DNA from: CBDVBZ01 sp965372355
Lineage (GTDB): Bacteria > Krumholzibacteriota > Krumholzibacteriia > WVZY01
Assembly (NCBI GenBank): GCA_965372355.1
Contig: CBDVBZ010000074.1
Span: 1 to 18,022, forward strand
Length of the DNA stretch: 18,022 bases
Direction of reading: 5' to 3'
Shown here: one piece after another, positions 7,484 to 15,040 of the stretch
How the letters are laid out: each line of letters starts with the position of its first letter
How positions within the stretch are numbered: the first letter of the stretch is position 1
Translations under genes and position numbers: made by a program
Notes under the pieces: generated by a model
Told to the model about the DNA's origin: nothing
What the model saw: only the letters and a program-made list of their open reading frames with translations
Database searches by the model: none

Positions 7484-8120
7484 CCGATATCTCCCGGATC
7501 TCGGCGGATGACCGGCTCCTCATTATGGCAACCCGTTTGAGAAGCAAGTGCACATTGCCTTCGATCTTGATCACGTAGTTCTCCACGCGTGAGTCAAAGA
7601 AGTTGTACGCAACCAGCGCCGGGATCCCGATCAAAAGCCCAAACGCGGTGGTGATCAACGCCTCGGCGATCCCCCCGGACAATCTGCTCGCCACGCCAAC
7701 GCCTTCAATACTGATCACCGAGAAGACCTTGATCATTCCGAACACCGTGCCCAGCAGTCCCATCAGCGGGGTCGCCGCAGCGGCCGTAGCCAAAACGGTG
7801 AGATAGCGCTCGAGCCGTTTGACTTCACGCCGCCCCGTGTCTTCCATCGCCTGACGAACGTCTCCACCGGGAGACTCGGCCTCTTCGAGGCCGGCACGAA
7901 CGATATGGGCGAGCGGCGTGTTGTGACGCTCGCACGTACGGATCGCCATCGGAATATCCGAGGGCTCGCGCAGATTCTCGATCGCGTGGATGACCTCCGG
8001 GGTCAACACCTTGCGGTTCTGGAGGCTGATCAGCTTCTCGATAAGCACGGCGAACGCAAGAACAGAGAACAAGCCAAGGGGGTACATCATCCATCCCCCG
8101 CTATTGAACAGAACCCACAT
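7467..8120 (-). CDS. exbB: ExbB/TolQ/MotA-family proton-channel protein
   Basis: 217 residues, usual ExbB length. Three membrane segments are visible: about 10-28 (WMMYPLGLFSVLAFAVL), about 107-135 (VLATAAAATPLMGLLGTVFGMIKVF) and about 150-172 (GIAEALITTAFGLLIGIPALVAY). The second and third carry the family signatures TPLMGLLGTV and GIAEAL.TTAFGLLIGIP. A long cytoplasmic loop lies between segments 1 and 2. It is the pentameric part of the inner-membrane motor that works with ExbD. AAGGAG lies 8 nt before the ATG. It starts 12 nt after the tonB-like stop and overlaps exbD, so the three form one operon. Confidence 0.93.
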   Translation of the reverse strand: MWVLFNSGGWMMYPLGLFSVLAFAVLIEKLISLQNRKVLTPEVIHAIENLREPSDIPMAIRTCERHNTPLAHIVRAGLEEAESPGGDVRQAMEDTGRREVKRLERYLTVLATAAAATPLMGLLGTVFGMIKVFSVISIEGVGVASRLSGGIAEALITTAFGLLIGIPALVAYNFFDSRVENYVIKIEGNVHLLLKRVAIMRSRSSAEIREISDATQS

Positions 8121-8132
8121 CCAAACTACTCC

Positions 8133-8993
8133 TTATTTGAAAAACTCTTTCTCGTCACCCGGCAAAAGATAGTAAAACCCGAAGGTTATGTCCAAGTACT
8201 CTTCCGGAAAATGATCGGGCAACGGCCGAAACGGCGCCGCCCCCTTGATGGCGTTCCCACTCGCCCGGTGGAGCGACTTGTGTCCGAACTCTTCGACGAC
8301 ACTCAGCGCTTCCATCCGTCCGTCGGGATAGATTCTGAAATTGATTTTTGTATACCCATGGATCGCCCCCAGCGCGGTGAACGCCATCGGCGGGAGCCAG
8401 TGCTGCTTGATCCGGTGTTTCAAGTCTAACAAATACGGTGCAAAATCCCAAGCCGTTGTGTTGATTGATATTCCACCGACGGACGCCCGAGTTGACCCCG
8501 TGTTATCAAACGCCGGATTTTTCTCGGGCAGGGTCTGTTTGCGGCTGGGAGAGGACTGCATGATGAATTTGGACCGTTTGAACGCCTCACCCAGATCGCT
8601 CTCCTCCTCGGGCAGAGGGGGAAGTTCCGTTTCCCCACCGCCTTCGGCGCCGTCAGCCTCCGACGGCGTGTCGGGAATCGGTATAACCCCTTCGCTGTGC
8701 GGCAGATCGCTCTCTTCAGCGAGATCCACATCGTCGCTCGCCCGGGACGAGACCGTGGAGAGGTACCGGCTCACGTTGTCGCTGGGTGTCCGATGCTCGG
8801 GTGGCGACACGAGAATAAACTCCAGGTCCTCCACCACGACCTCCTGGACCTGAGGCGTAAACAGATCCTTGGGCAGCACCCTCTTCACAATCGGCGCCAG
8901 CACAATGGCGTGCAGAATCGCCGAGATGACGACTGCCCAGTAAATCGTTCTATTTCCAGGGATTACGGCGGTATGCACAGCCGCAACGCTCAT
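8133..8993 (-). CDS. tonB: TonB-family energy-transducing protein
   Basis: 286 residues from the ATG at 8993. The inner-membrane anchor (about 17-37) contains SAILH, matching the conserved S-x3-H of TonB that contacts ExbB/ExbD (S24, H28). Next comes a long periplasmic linker, acidic and Ser/Pro/Glu-rich (around PSEADGAEGGGE) rather than the classic Pro-Lys type. The C-terminal 75 residues match a TonB C-terminal domain (YTKINFRIYPDGRMEALSVV, then AIKGAAPFRPLP). It would carry proton-motive force to outer-membrane receptors. An in-frame GTG at 9014 is possible; I chose 8993 because GGAG lies 8 nt upstream. It is first in the operon with exbB and exbD. No TonB-dependent receptor is in this window. 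Confidence 0.88.
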   Translation of the reverse strand: MSVAAVHTAVIPGNRTIYWAVVISAILHAIVLAPIVKRVLPKDLFTPQVQEVVVEDLEFILVSPPEHRTPSDNVSRYLSTVSSRASDDVDLAEESDLPHSEGVIPIPDTPSEADGAEGGGETELPPLPEEESDLGEAFKRSKFIMQSSPSRKQTLPEKNPAFDNTGSTRASVGGISINTTAWDFAPYLLDLKHRIKQHWLPPMAFTALGAIHGYTKINFRIYPDGRMEALSVVEEFGHKSLHRASGNAIKGAAPFRPLPDHFPEEYLDITFGFYYLLPGDEKEFFK

Positions 8994-9027
8994 CGCATCC
9001 GCTCCAGTCGGCACAGAACCACCCCGT

Positions 9028-9060
9028 ACTCATTTGAGTCAAACCCCCGCAGGAGGCTTG
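9028..9060 (-). promoter_or_regulatory. Structured leader and palindrome before the tonB operon
   Basis: A 9-bp stem with a 3-nt loop (9040-9060, two or three G-U type pairs when read as minus-strand RNA) is immediately followed by a near-perfect palindrome, ACTCA-2 nt-TGAGT (9028-9039). They end about 35 nt before the tonB ATG. AT-rich DNA at 9080-9100 (TTATATTTAA on the minus strand) could hold the promoter. The function as operator or leader element is inferred. Confidence 0.35.
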
Positions 9061-9122
9061 CATAAATCTTCCAGGCTTAAACGATAGTTAAATATAACCT
9101 CTCGGACACGGTTTCAGGGGGG

Positions 9123-9160
9123 AAAAGTGGGGTGTGACAAAGAGTCATATGGCCCACCCC
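9123..9160 (-). terminator. Possible terminator after the ABC ATPase gene
   Basis: On the minus strand GGGGTG (9160-9155) can pair with CACCCC (9134-9129), and an inner TGAC/GTCA stem (9147-9144/9138-9135) closes the loop. The sequence then reads ACTTTTCC. It lies about 60 nt beyond the ATPase stop. The stem is interrupted and the T-run short. Confidence 0.4.
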
Positions 9161-9220
9161 TCTTGCCGATCTCCAATATCTTCTTACCCTTAAGGTCGCC
9201 TGCGGGTTCCAGTTTCTCTT

Positions 9221-10321
9221 TCAGCCGACCCCGCCGAGGCGGAGACCGGTGTCTTTGGCGAAGAAATGGAGCGAATCGATTGGAGCCCGGAGCGCGACCC
9301 GACTCTCACCGTCGCCTGGCAGACGCTGCCGGCCGCGGACCACGACCTCGTGCCCGGCCAAATCGACGTGTGTGTGGACCTCATGACCCAGGGTCTCTTC
9401 CAGGACGACGCTGCCACCCAGAACAAGCCCCCCACCGTGTCCCGTATCTCCCTCGAGGTGCTCAGGCCGGACGCCAATGACAACATCACCGACCCGGGAC
9501 TGCTCCAACTGCTGTGCCACTGCATCGGACAGCTTCAAGTCCGGCTGATTCGCAATCCGGACCGCCCGGGCTTCGCCGTCGTACCGGCCATCGATCAGGT
9601 TCATGGGCGGGCTCCCCAGAAAGGACGCCACAAATGTATCGTGGGGTCTTTGATAGCACTCGGCGGGGGGACCGACCTGATGGATCCTGCCATCGCGCAG
9701 CACGACGAGGAGCTCGCCGATCGTCATCGCTTCCACCTGGTCGTGTGTCACGTACACCGTCGTCGTCTCGAGCCGCTGGTAGAGCCTCTTGATGAGATAC
9801 CGCATCTCGTCCCGCAGCCGCGCGTCGAGGTTGGAGAGAGGCTCGTCAAAGAGAAACACCTGCGGCTCACGAATGACGGCGCGGCCCAGGGCGACACGCT
9901 GCCTCTGGCCACCCGAGAGCTCTTCCGGTCTGCGATCGAGCAAAGCGTCGATTTCGAGGCTCTTCGATACATCCTTCACGCGCGCGGCGATAACATCCTT
10001 GGGTGTTCGTCGGATCTTTAACCCGAATGAGAGATTCTCGCGAACCGTCATATGGGGGTAGAGCGCATAGTTCTGAAAAACCATGGCCACGTCGCGCTTG
10101 CGGGCCTCGAGCCTGTCCAGCCGCTGATCCCCCAAAAGAATCTCACCCGACGTCGGGCGTTCGAGTCCCGCGATCAGTCTCAAGAGCGTCGTCTTGCCGC
10201 AACCCGACGGACCCACGAGCACTACGAGTGTCGGGGACGGTATCTCGAGCGAGAATTCCTCGAGCGCCACAACCTCGGAGCCGAAGACCTTCCGCACCTT
10301 CTTGAATCTGATATTGGCCAA
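9221..10321 (-). CDS. ABC transporter ATP-binding protein, MalK/UgpC/MsmX type
   Basis: 366 residues, full length for a sugar-type importer ATPase. Walker A GPSGCGKTT (37-45), Q-loop FQNYALYPHM (82-91), signature LSGGQRQRVALGRA (135-148), Walker B VFLFDEP (155-161), D-loop SNLDA and H-loop His193 in THDQVEAMT are all intact. A C-terminal regulatory/TOBE part follows (VVIGVRPEHLE onward), as in MalK and UgpC. It would hydrolyse ATP at the inner membrane for a carbohydrate or polyol importer. No permease or binding-protein gene is in the window, so it may serve distant transporters, as MsmX-type ATPases do. The start is TTG (10319-10321); I saw no ATG or GTG option nearby, and the AGGGG site is about 11 nt away. 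A possible terminator follows. Confidence 0.92.
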   Translation of the reverse strand: MANIRFKKVRKVFGSEVVALEEFSLEIPSPTLVVLVGPSGCGKTTLLRLIAGLERPTSGEILLGDQRLDRLEARKRDVAMVFQNYALYPHMTVRENLSFGLKIRRTPKDVIAARVKDVSKSLEIDALLDRRPEELSGGQRQRVALGRAVIREPQVFLFDEPLSNLDARLRDEMRYLIKRLYQRLETTTVYVTHDQVEAMTIGELLVVLRDGRIHQVGPPAECYQRPHDTFVASFLGSPPMNLIDGRYDGEARAVRIANQPDLKLSDAVAQQLEQSRVGDVVIGVRPEHLEGDTGHGGGLVLGGSVVLEETLGHEVHTHVDLAGHEVVVRGRQRLPGDGESRVALRAPIDSLHFFAKDTGLRLGGVG

Positions 10322-10401
10322 AACCGGGTACGCCCCTGTGTTATCATTCAGACTACGCTTTGGCGCCGAAATTTGCGGTTGACGCGAGCCGATTACGGCA
10401 C

Positions 10402-10444
10402 TACGTTACCAAGAACGTAATTCGATAACCATACAAAATTATCG
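10402..10444. promoter_or_regulatory. Two adjacent inverted repeats upstream of the fmdB-like gene
   Basis: TACGTT-6 nt-AACGTA (10402-10419) and CGATAA-10 nt-TTATCG (10423-10444) are both perfect 6-bp inverted repeats, only 3 nt apart. A TTGACG (10379-10384) lies exactly 17 nt before the first arm, so the left arm could double as a poor -10 (TACGTT, 3 of 6) with an operator over it. The region lies between the divergent ABC ATPase and fmdB-like genes. Function is inferred. Confidence 0.4.
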
Positions 10445-10470
10445 TTCCCAATAACAAGGAGTTACACGCA

Positions 10471-10734
10471 ATGCCCACATACGAATACCAGTGCACGAAG
10501 TGCGGGAAGCAGTTCGAAATCGTACAGAGGATCACGGATGAGCCGAAGAAGCGCTGTCCCGATTGCCGCGGCAAGGTGTTCCGTGTGATCTCGGGAGGTG
10601 GCGGCGTCATCCTCAAAGGCACCGGCTTCTACGTGACCGATTATCGAAGCGCCGAATATAAAAAGAGCGCTGCGGCCGACAAGCCCCCCCCCGCCTCGTC
10701 CGACGGCAAGGAGAAGAAAACCAGCAACGCCTGA
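10471..10734 (+). CDS. FmdB-family putative regulatory zinc-ribbon protein
   Basis: 87 residues; the only confident plus-strand gene. The N-terminus MPTYEYQCTKCG begins a zinc ribbon with two CxxC pairs (C8/C11 and C29/C32). A Gly-rich turn and the family-typical GTGFYVTDYR follow, then a low-complexity Lys/Ala/Pro tail. Members are named after the FmdB regulator of formamidase/amidase expression in Methylophilus; most have no proven role and may bind nucleic acid or act in assembly. AAGGAG lies 9 nt before the ATG. It stands alone, with two inverted repeats upstream and a strong terminator 30 nt after the stop. Family assignment is firm; function is not. Confidence 0.9.
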   Translation: MPTYEYQCTKCGKQFEIVQRITDEPKKRCPDCRGKVFRVISGGGGVILKGTGFYVTDYRSAEYKKSAAADKPPPASSDGKEKKTSNA

Positions 10735-10763
10735 TCACCCACGGCATTTACGGCAAACGAAAG

Positions 10764-10791
10764 AAGCATCCCGTCTGACGGGATGCTTTTT
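10764..10791 (+). terminator. Strong, probably bidirectional terminator between convergent genes
   Basis: Perfect 10-bp stem AAGCATCCCG/CGGGATGCTT (10764-10773/10779-10788) with a 5-nt loop and TTTTT on the plus strand. With one bulged G the pairing continues outward through AAACGAAA/TTTCGTTT (to 10755 and about 10796). It ends fmdB. On the minus strand it lies past the amidohydrolase stop and ends in CTTCTTTCG, so it may serve both. Confidence 0.93.
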
Positions 10792-10904
10792 CGTTTAAAC
10801 GCCAATCCAGTTCGCCGGCCAACGCCAGACAAGGGCTGCCTATTTCACAACCGGCTCGGCGCGAAACAACTCTTTGATCGCCCCCCACATGTGGATCCTT
10901 GTGT

Positions 10905-12404
10905 TCACTCCGAGGAAGCATCGCAGACAAGCCGGCCGCCCACGAACGTCTGTTTGACGTGGACGCGATCGAAATCCCCATCGAGTGGATCGCCGTCGAG
11001 GACGACGAGATCGGCCAGGTGCCCCGGCTCGAGAAGTCCCGCTTCCCTTTTGTGGAGACCCACCTCGTGGGGCAGGCGTGTGTAACGATCGATGGCATCA
11101 ACGGGGTCGAGGCGCTCGTCCTCGATCGGATGTTGCGTCGCACCGGAGAGACCGTGGAGCGGTCCGGGCGGCATGCAGTCCGAGCTGAAAACAAACGGGA
11201 CCCCGGCTTCCCGAAGCGTCCGCCACCGGTTGCAGAGCCGAAAGCGAGCCGCGCCGAGCCGCTTCTCGTAGAGCCCTCCGGACATCCCCCAGTTGCGCAC
11301 GAAGTTCGGTTGCATGACGAGCATCACGGGTGAGCGCACGAGCCGATCGATCTGTTCGTCTCCGACAAGCTCACAGTGCTCGATTCTCAAGTGTTCCGCA
11401 TCACTCGGCACACCCGCCACCGCGTCCAGTGCCTGATCGATGGCGCGATCACCGATTGCGTGCATCGCGCACGCGTATCCACGCGCCACACTTGCCCCGA
11501 TAATCGACGAGAGCTCCTCGTTTCCCATGAGCAGCGTGCCCCTGTCGGTGTCGCTGTCCGCATAGGGCTCATTCAACGCCGCCGTGTGCCCACCGAGCGA
11601 TCCGTCGAGAAAACATTTCACACCGGCGATCCTGAAGAACAGAGGATCGGTCTGGCGCGCCTTCTCAATGCAAGGGGCAAGATCGTCCGGATGCGTATGT
11701 ACCAGGACATCGATGCGGAGGGGCACGTGAGATTTCATGACTCCCTCGAGATAAAAATCAAACTTGGCGGGCTCGACAATGTCGTGAACAGCAGTGATGC
11801 CGAGGCGATGCAGCGACCGGATCGCCGTTTCGATGCCCTCGTGCAGCGTCTCGAGATCCGGGCCGCAGATCTGTCCTGCTTCCCACAGCGCGTGTTCACG
11901 GACCACACCGGTGTCGTTGTCGATCAGTCCGGTTTTCGGTGGCAGTTTCTCGAGAAGCGGCGTGTTGGCCACGCCCATGTGGCCACAGATTCGCCTGGCG
12001 AGAACGGGTCGCGTTTTGTCGATCGCATCGAGCATCAATCGTGTCGGGTGCGCGGGACCGGTCCAGTCTCTCTCATCCCAGTCGACTCCCATGATGCAGG
12101 GTGTATCGTGATCAACCGCCCACTGCTCGAGGAGCCGACACACATCATCGGCGGAACGCGCGGCGGACAGATCGCAACGCGCCGTCTTGAGCGCGAGGGA
12201 TGTCAGATGGGTATGCGAATCGACAAAACCCGGCAGGAGATAGCCCCCGCGGAGATCGATCGTTGTGATATCGCCGGGGGCGGGCTGCGCCTCGGTGTTC
12301 TCAAAAACAACCTGCTCGATACGGTCACCCCGAACGGATACCGAGCCCCGGCGAAACACGTGCGCCGGGGTGTAGATCCAGCCATTCTGGAGGAGAGTGG
12401 ACAT
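10905..12404 (-). CDS. Amidohydrolase family protein, YtcJ-like
   Basis: 499 residues. A metal-dependent amidohydrolase of the YtcJ/N-substituted-formamide deformylase-like group. PGFVDSHTHL (58-67) carries the first metal His pair (H64, H66). GVKCFLDGSLGGHTAAL, MHAIGDRAIDQALDA, RIEHCE and SSDCMPPGPL follow in family order, and the C-terminus closes with LEPGHLADLVVLDGDPL, the usual return to the small beta domain. No signal peptide is visible, so it is probably cytoplasmic. The natural substrate (an amide or cyclic amide) cannot be deduced. The ribosome site is weak (GGGG just before the ATG). A terminator for the preceding gene lies only about 15-40 nt upstream, and I see no clear promoter of its own. 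It converges with fmdB across a strong terminator. Confidence 0.9.
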   Translation of the reverse strand: MSTLLQNGWIYTPAHVFRRGSVSVRGDRIEQVVFENTEAQPAPGDITTIDLRGGYLLPGFVDSHTHLTSLALKTARCDLSAARSADDVCRLLEQWAVDHDTPCIMGVDWDERDWTGPAHPTRLMLDAIDKTRPVLARRICGHMGVANTPLLEKLPPKTGLIDNDTGVVREHALWEAGQICGPDLETLHEGIETAIRSLHRLGITAVHDIVEPAKFDFYLEGVMKSHVPLRIDVLVHTHPDDLAPCIEKARQTDPLFFRIAGVKCFLDGSLGGHTAALNEPYADSDTDRGTLLMGNEELSSIIGASVARGYACAMHAIGDRAIDQALDAVAGVPSDAEHLRIEHCELVGDEQIDRLVRSPVMLVMQPNFVRNWGMSGGLYEKRLGAARFRLCNRWRTLREAGVPFVFSSDCMPPGPLHGLSGATQHPIEDERLDPVDAIDRYTRLPHEVGLHKREAGLLEPGHLADLVVLDGDPLDGDFDRVHVKQTFVGGRLVCDASSE

Positions 12405-12416
12405 GGCCCCAAACGG

Positions 12417-12442
12417 AAAAGGCTCCCCTCAAGAAAGAGCCT
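12417..12442 (-). terminator. Terminator-like hairpin just before the amidohydrolase start
   Basis: On the minus strand AGGCTC (12442-12437), an 11-nt loop, GAGCCT (12425-12420) and then TTTT. It lies about 80 nt past the stop of the small exported protein gene and 13 nt before the amidohydrolase ATG, so it may end the first transcript or act as an attenuator of the second. Confidence 0.6.
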
Positions 12443-12485
12443 CGTCCCATTCCTCTGCTAATGCCGTTCAACAACGACCCGCTGC

Positions 12486-12504
12486 GAGCCCTAGCCGTAG
12501 GCTC
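12486..12504 (-). other. Small hairpin downstream of the Tyr-rich protein gene
   Basis: GAGCC/GGCTC with inner TA/TA pairing and one bulged C around a 4-nt GCCG loop. It lies 20 nt past the stop codon at 12525 and has no T-run, so it is not a standard terminator. It could protect the 3' end of the mRNA. Confidence 0.35.
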
Positions 12505-12524
12505 TCACAGGTCGATCTCTCATA

Positions 12525-12929
12525 TCAATCGATATGATTGCCCTCGGGCATGAAGCGTCGTGTGTCGACCAGATCGATCCCTTTGAACACGAACTCCACG
12601 CCCTCACTGTAGTACTTCCACCGCTCCAAGCGCTGTCCTGCCACGTTGTAGCCCAACCTGTGCGGTGTGTACCCATATTCTTTGTAAACTGCCAATTTAT
12701 CACCGGCTAGGTTCCCAGCGTACGAGAACCGCCTGGCGTACTTTCTGCCTCTCTTGCCCCTGACCGTCGACGGCGGCTCGTAATACGACCGTCCGTAATG
12801 GGTCTCTCCGTTATAGACATACTTCAGACGTCCATACCGGGCGAGACGGCCTTCCGGCTGTTCACCGTATGCCTGTTGGGTGCTAAAGAGGAGGAATACG
12901 CCCAATCCTAACAGGATGGTCCTTCTCAT
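12525..12929 (-). CDS. Small exported Tyr-rich protein of unknown function
   Basis: 134 residues from the ATG at 12929. Residues 1 to about 22 (MRRTILLGLGVFLLFSTQQAYG) form a signal peptide. The mature part is basic and rich in Tyr, Arg and Gly, with short aromatic strands (LKYVYNGE, RSYYEPP, RFSYAGN, YKEYGYTP). It ends in ERWKYYSEGVEFVFKGIDLV, a W-Y-Y-x-x-G-x-x-F-x-F pattern common at the end of small secreted beta-sheet domains. I do not recognise a family. An ATG two codons earlier (12935) is in frame, but AAGGAG is only 2 nt from it and 8 nt from 12929. A strong consensus promoter lies about 55-85 nt upstream. Export is well supported; the role is unknown. Confidence 0.72.
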   Translation of the reverse strand: MRRTILLGLGVFLLFSTQQAYGEQPEGRLARYGRLKYVYNGETHYGRSYYEPPSTVRGKRGRKYARRFSYAGNLAGDKLAVYKEYGYTPHRLGYNVAGQRLERWKYYSEGVEFVFKGIDLVDTRRFMPEGNHID

Positions 12930-12984
12930 GGCCATTGCTCCTTGGTGCTTTCTCAGTGATGCGGCCTATTGATTGAGATGCTTA

Positions 12985-13014
12985 ATTATACCACGTAGTG
13001 GCGATGCGTTTCAA
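12985..13014 (-). promoter_or_regulatory. Sigma70 promoter with consensus -10 for the Tyr-rich protein gene
   Basis: On the minus strand TTGAAA (13009-13014), an 18-nt spacer and a perfect TATAAT (12985-12990) preceded by TGG, an extended -10. Transcription would start near 12978, giving a leader of about 50 nt. It is the best -10 I found in the window. Confidence 0.75.
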
Positions 13015-13105
13015 GGGTCTGATCTGATTTCAGCCCGTACCGGTGGGGCAAAAGGCGCATGGGTGTTTGGACGCTGCAGAGTGCCGCGCGCGTTGACCGC
13101 CGCGT

Positions 13106-14326
13106 TTACGTTTTTTCGACTCGGTTCGTGCGATCCCACTGCACACGATACTTGCCGAGCGCAAAGTTGACGTAACCGACAGACAGCGCGACATTGAGAA
13201 CAACGAACATGTAGGGAATGCCAAAGAGTCCCGGTGACTTGCGCTGCGTCTGCCGCACCCAGCCAACCGCAGCCGCCAGGTAAAAGAGCAACTGCAAAAC
13301 AAAGACCACGACAAAAAGCGGCCGATCGAGGATCGCGAGGTTGGCAAAGAACGCTACGGCGAGGGCGTACGGGACCCACCATCGCAGGATCTTGTGCGAC
13401 CACAGCGCAAACGCCAGCATGCCGTGCCTGGGTGAGAGCAGGTCTCGAATCATCGATATCGACTGCGCGTTTCCTGCGCCGATCCTGCAGCGCCGCCGAA
13501 ACTCGGCTCCGGGATCCACCGGGTTTCTTTCGATCGCGATCGCTTTTGGTTCGAAAGGGGTGCGGTATCCCAAACCGCGGATCTTCAGCGGAATAACAAA
13601 ATCCTCAATAATCGTGTTGGGTGGGATGGCGGGAAAAAGAGCACGCCTGACTGCGTAGTTGCCACCGTTTGCTCCGAGGACACAGTTGAACCGGTTTTCG
13701 AGCGTCTTGAGAATCGTCTCGTAGCGCCAGTATGCCCCCTCGCTCTGGAGTGTGCCGTCCGGCGCCTGCAATCTCAGTTCGCCGCAGACCGCGCCAACCC
13801 GCGGGTCGGCGAACAGCCGAACAAGCATGCGAAGGGCTTGCGGCTCCAGGAATGTATTCGCATCCGTGAAGACCAGGATGTTTCCCGCCGCCTCCGGGAC
13901 GAGCTTTTGAAGGACACCGATTTTGCCGCTTCTCTCCTGAAAATCGAACACGCGCACGCGCGGGTCGTCGACGGCGCGGGCGAGCGCTACCGTCCCGTCA
14001 TCGGAGGCATCGGACCCGATAAGCAGTTCCATTTTTTCCGCGGGATAATCGAGATCGAGGAAGTTCTGGATTTTCGTTTCGAGGATCGATTCCTCGTTGT
14101 GCGCCGCCAGGACGAAAGACACCGAAGGCAGTGTCTCCTCAGTAAAACCACCACGGTCCTCGACGCGGCGCCCCTCTCGCGTAATCAAAAAACGAGCGCT
14201 CTCGCCAACCGCCTTGGCCAGATGTAGAGCGAAAAGAAGAACCGGGTAGATCAGATAGCTGTAGACGACCACAGCGGCCGCAAGCAGGAAGAGAATGATC
14301 CAGGCGTGATCCAAAGTGAATTCCAC
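13106..14326 (-). CDS. Membrane glycosyltransferase, family 2
   Basis: 406 residues. One membrane segment lies at the N-terminus (about 9-36). The GT-A catalytic domain contains VSFVLAAHNEE (69-79), IGSDASDDGT (103-112), a DxD-like FTDAN (153-157), GANGGNYAVRR and the acceptor-site IIEDF (239-243, E241/D242). FRRRCRIGAGN (276-286) stands where processive enzymes have (Q/R)-x-x-R-W, but the Trp is absent. Two or three membrane segments follow (about 317-385). This layout matches inner-membrane polysaccharide or glycan synthases of the hyaluronan/cellulose synthase-like group; sugar and product are unknown. The likely start is a GTG (14324-14326) with a weak ribosome site; a TTG four codons later is the alternative. 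It lies 28 nt after a lipoprotein gene, so the two are probably cotranscribed. Confidence 0.87.
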   Translation of the reverse strand: MEFTLDHAWIILFLLAAAVVVYSYLIYPVLLFALHLAKAVGESARFLITREGRRVEDRGGFTEETLPSVSFVLAAHNEESILETKIQNFLDLDYPAEKMELLIGSDASDDGTVALARAVDDPRVRVFDFQERSGKIGVLQKLVPEAAGNILVFTDANTFLEPQALRMLVRLFADPRVGAVCGELRLQAPDGTLQSEGAYWRYETILKTLENRFNCVLGANGGNYAVRRALFPAIPPNTIIEDFVIPLKIRGLGYRTPFEPKAIAIERNPVDPGAEFRRRCRIGAGNAQSISMIRDLLSPRHGMLAFALWSHKILRWWVPYALAVAFFANLAILDRPLFVVVFVLQLLFYLAAAVGWVRQTQRKSPGLFGIPYMFVVLNVALSVGYVNFALGKYRVQWDRTNRVEKT

Positions 14327-14354
14327 AACGGGGTGTCCCAGCCCGAGTCCCGGG

Positions 14355-14996
14355 CTAGTTCTCCCACTTCGTCACTTTACCCTCTTTGATGTAGATATAC
14401 TTGCTCTTGAGCGGCATCTTGTAGACCCACTGCTCCTCAGTGGTGTCACCGATATCACTCGTTCTTACTTTTGTCGGGATTCCCCATGACTCGAGCGCCG
14501 CTTCACCCGGCATACCGATGAACACCTCATGATTGACAACCGCGCGGGCCGTCTTCGTCCCCCATTTGCGTATGTAATCAACGTGGCGGAGCAACGGCGA
14601 CTGGAACCACATCATATCAGCAAGACTGGCTTCGATTCGCTCCACGGAGAGCGGCCGTTCGCAATTGAGACCGGCGACAATGTACCTGCGCTTCGAGTCC
14701 TCGACGGTGACCGAACCGTTATACACAAAGTTCAAATCCACGATCTTCAATCGTGTATCGATGGGGATGACCTTCTTCTTTGGCTCGCCCTGGACCTGCC
14801 GCTCGGTTAGATCCTCGATGGGCATACGCGTCCAGGCCGAGCGCCCGATGTACTTCTCCAGAAGCATGTTCTGATCCTGGAGAGGGATGTCCTTGACGAT
14901 GACGCGTTTTACGGTGTCTGTCCTTAGTTTTCCACAACCGGCAATCAGCCCGGTGAGCACGGCGAACACGCCGACAGCTACGACCACTTTGTTCAT
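14355..14996 (-). CDS. Lipoprotein of unknown function
   Basis: 213 residues from the ATG at 14996. The leader MNKVVVAVGVFAVLTGLIAG followed by C21 has a canonical lipobox (LIAGC). The C-terminal region (FIGMPGEAALESWGIPT, then EEQWVY, then IYIKEGKVTKWEN) resembles the short beta motif of BamE/SmpA-type and related envelope proteins (GMP-x-W-G-P ... EQWVY ... G-K-V), though I would not name it. The middle (DLNFVYNGSVTVEDSKRRYIVAGLNCE) is probably another beta domain. AGGAGGG lies 9 nt before this ATG; the frame extends 16 codons further, to 15044, without a ribosome site. It follows yraN after 44 nt and precedes the glycosyltransferase, so it may assist envelope glycan or protein assembly. 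That role is inference. Confidence 0.8.
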   Translation of the reverse strand: MNKVVVAVGVFAVLTGLIAGCGKLRTDTVKRVIVKDIPLQDQNMLLEKYIGRSAWTRMPIEDLTERQVQGEPKKKVIPIDTRLKIVDLNFVYNGSVTVEDSKRRYIVAGLNCERPLSVERIEASLADMMWFQSPLLRHVDYIRKWGTKTARAVVNHEVFIGMPGEAALESWGIPTKVRTSDIGDTTEEQWVYKMPLKSKYIYIKEGKVTKWEN

Positions 14997-15040
14997 CACG
15001 ACCAACCCTCCTGTGTAACGCTGTTTCCGCGGGGTATTCG

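Noticed and set aside
11376..12461. A 361-codon open frame on the plus strand
   Set aside because: Antisense to the amidohydrolase, which has all family motifs in order.
13015..13105. Possible terminator after the glycosyltransferase gene
   Set aside because: Only CGCG-type self-complementary fragments were seen, with no stable stem followed by a T-run.
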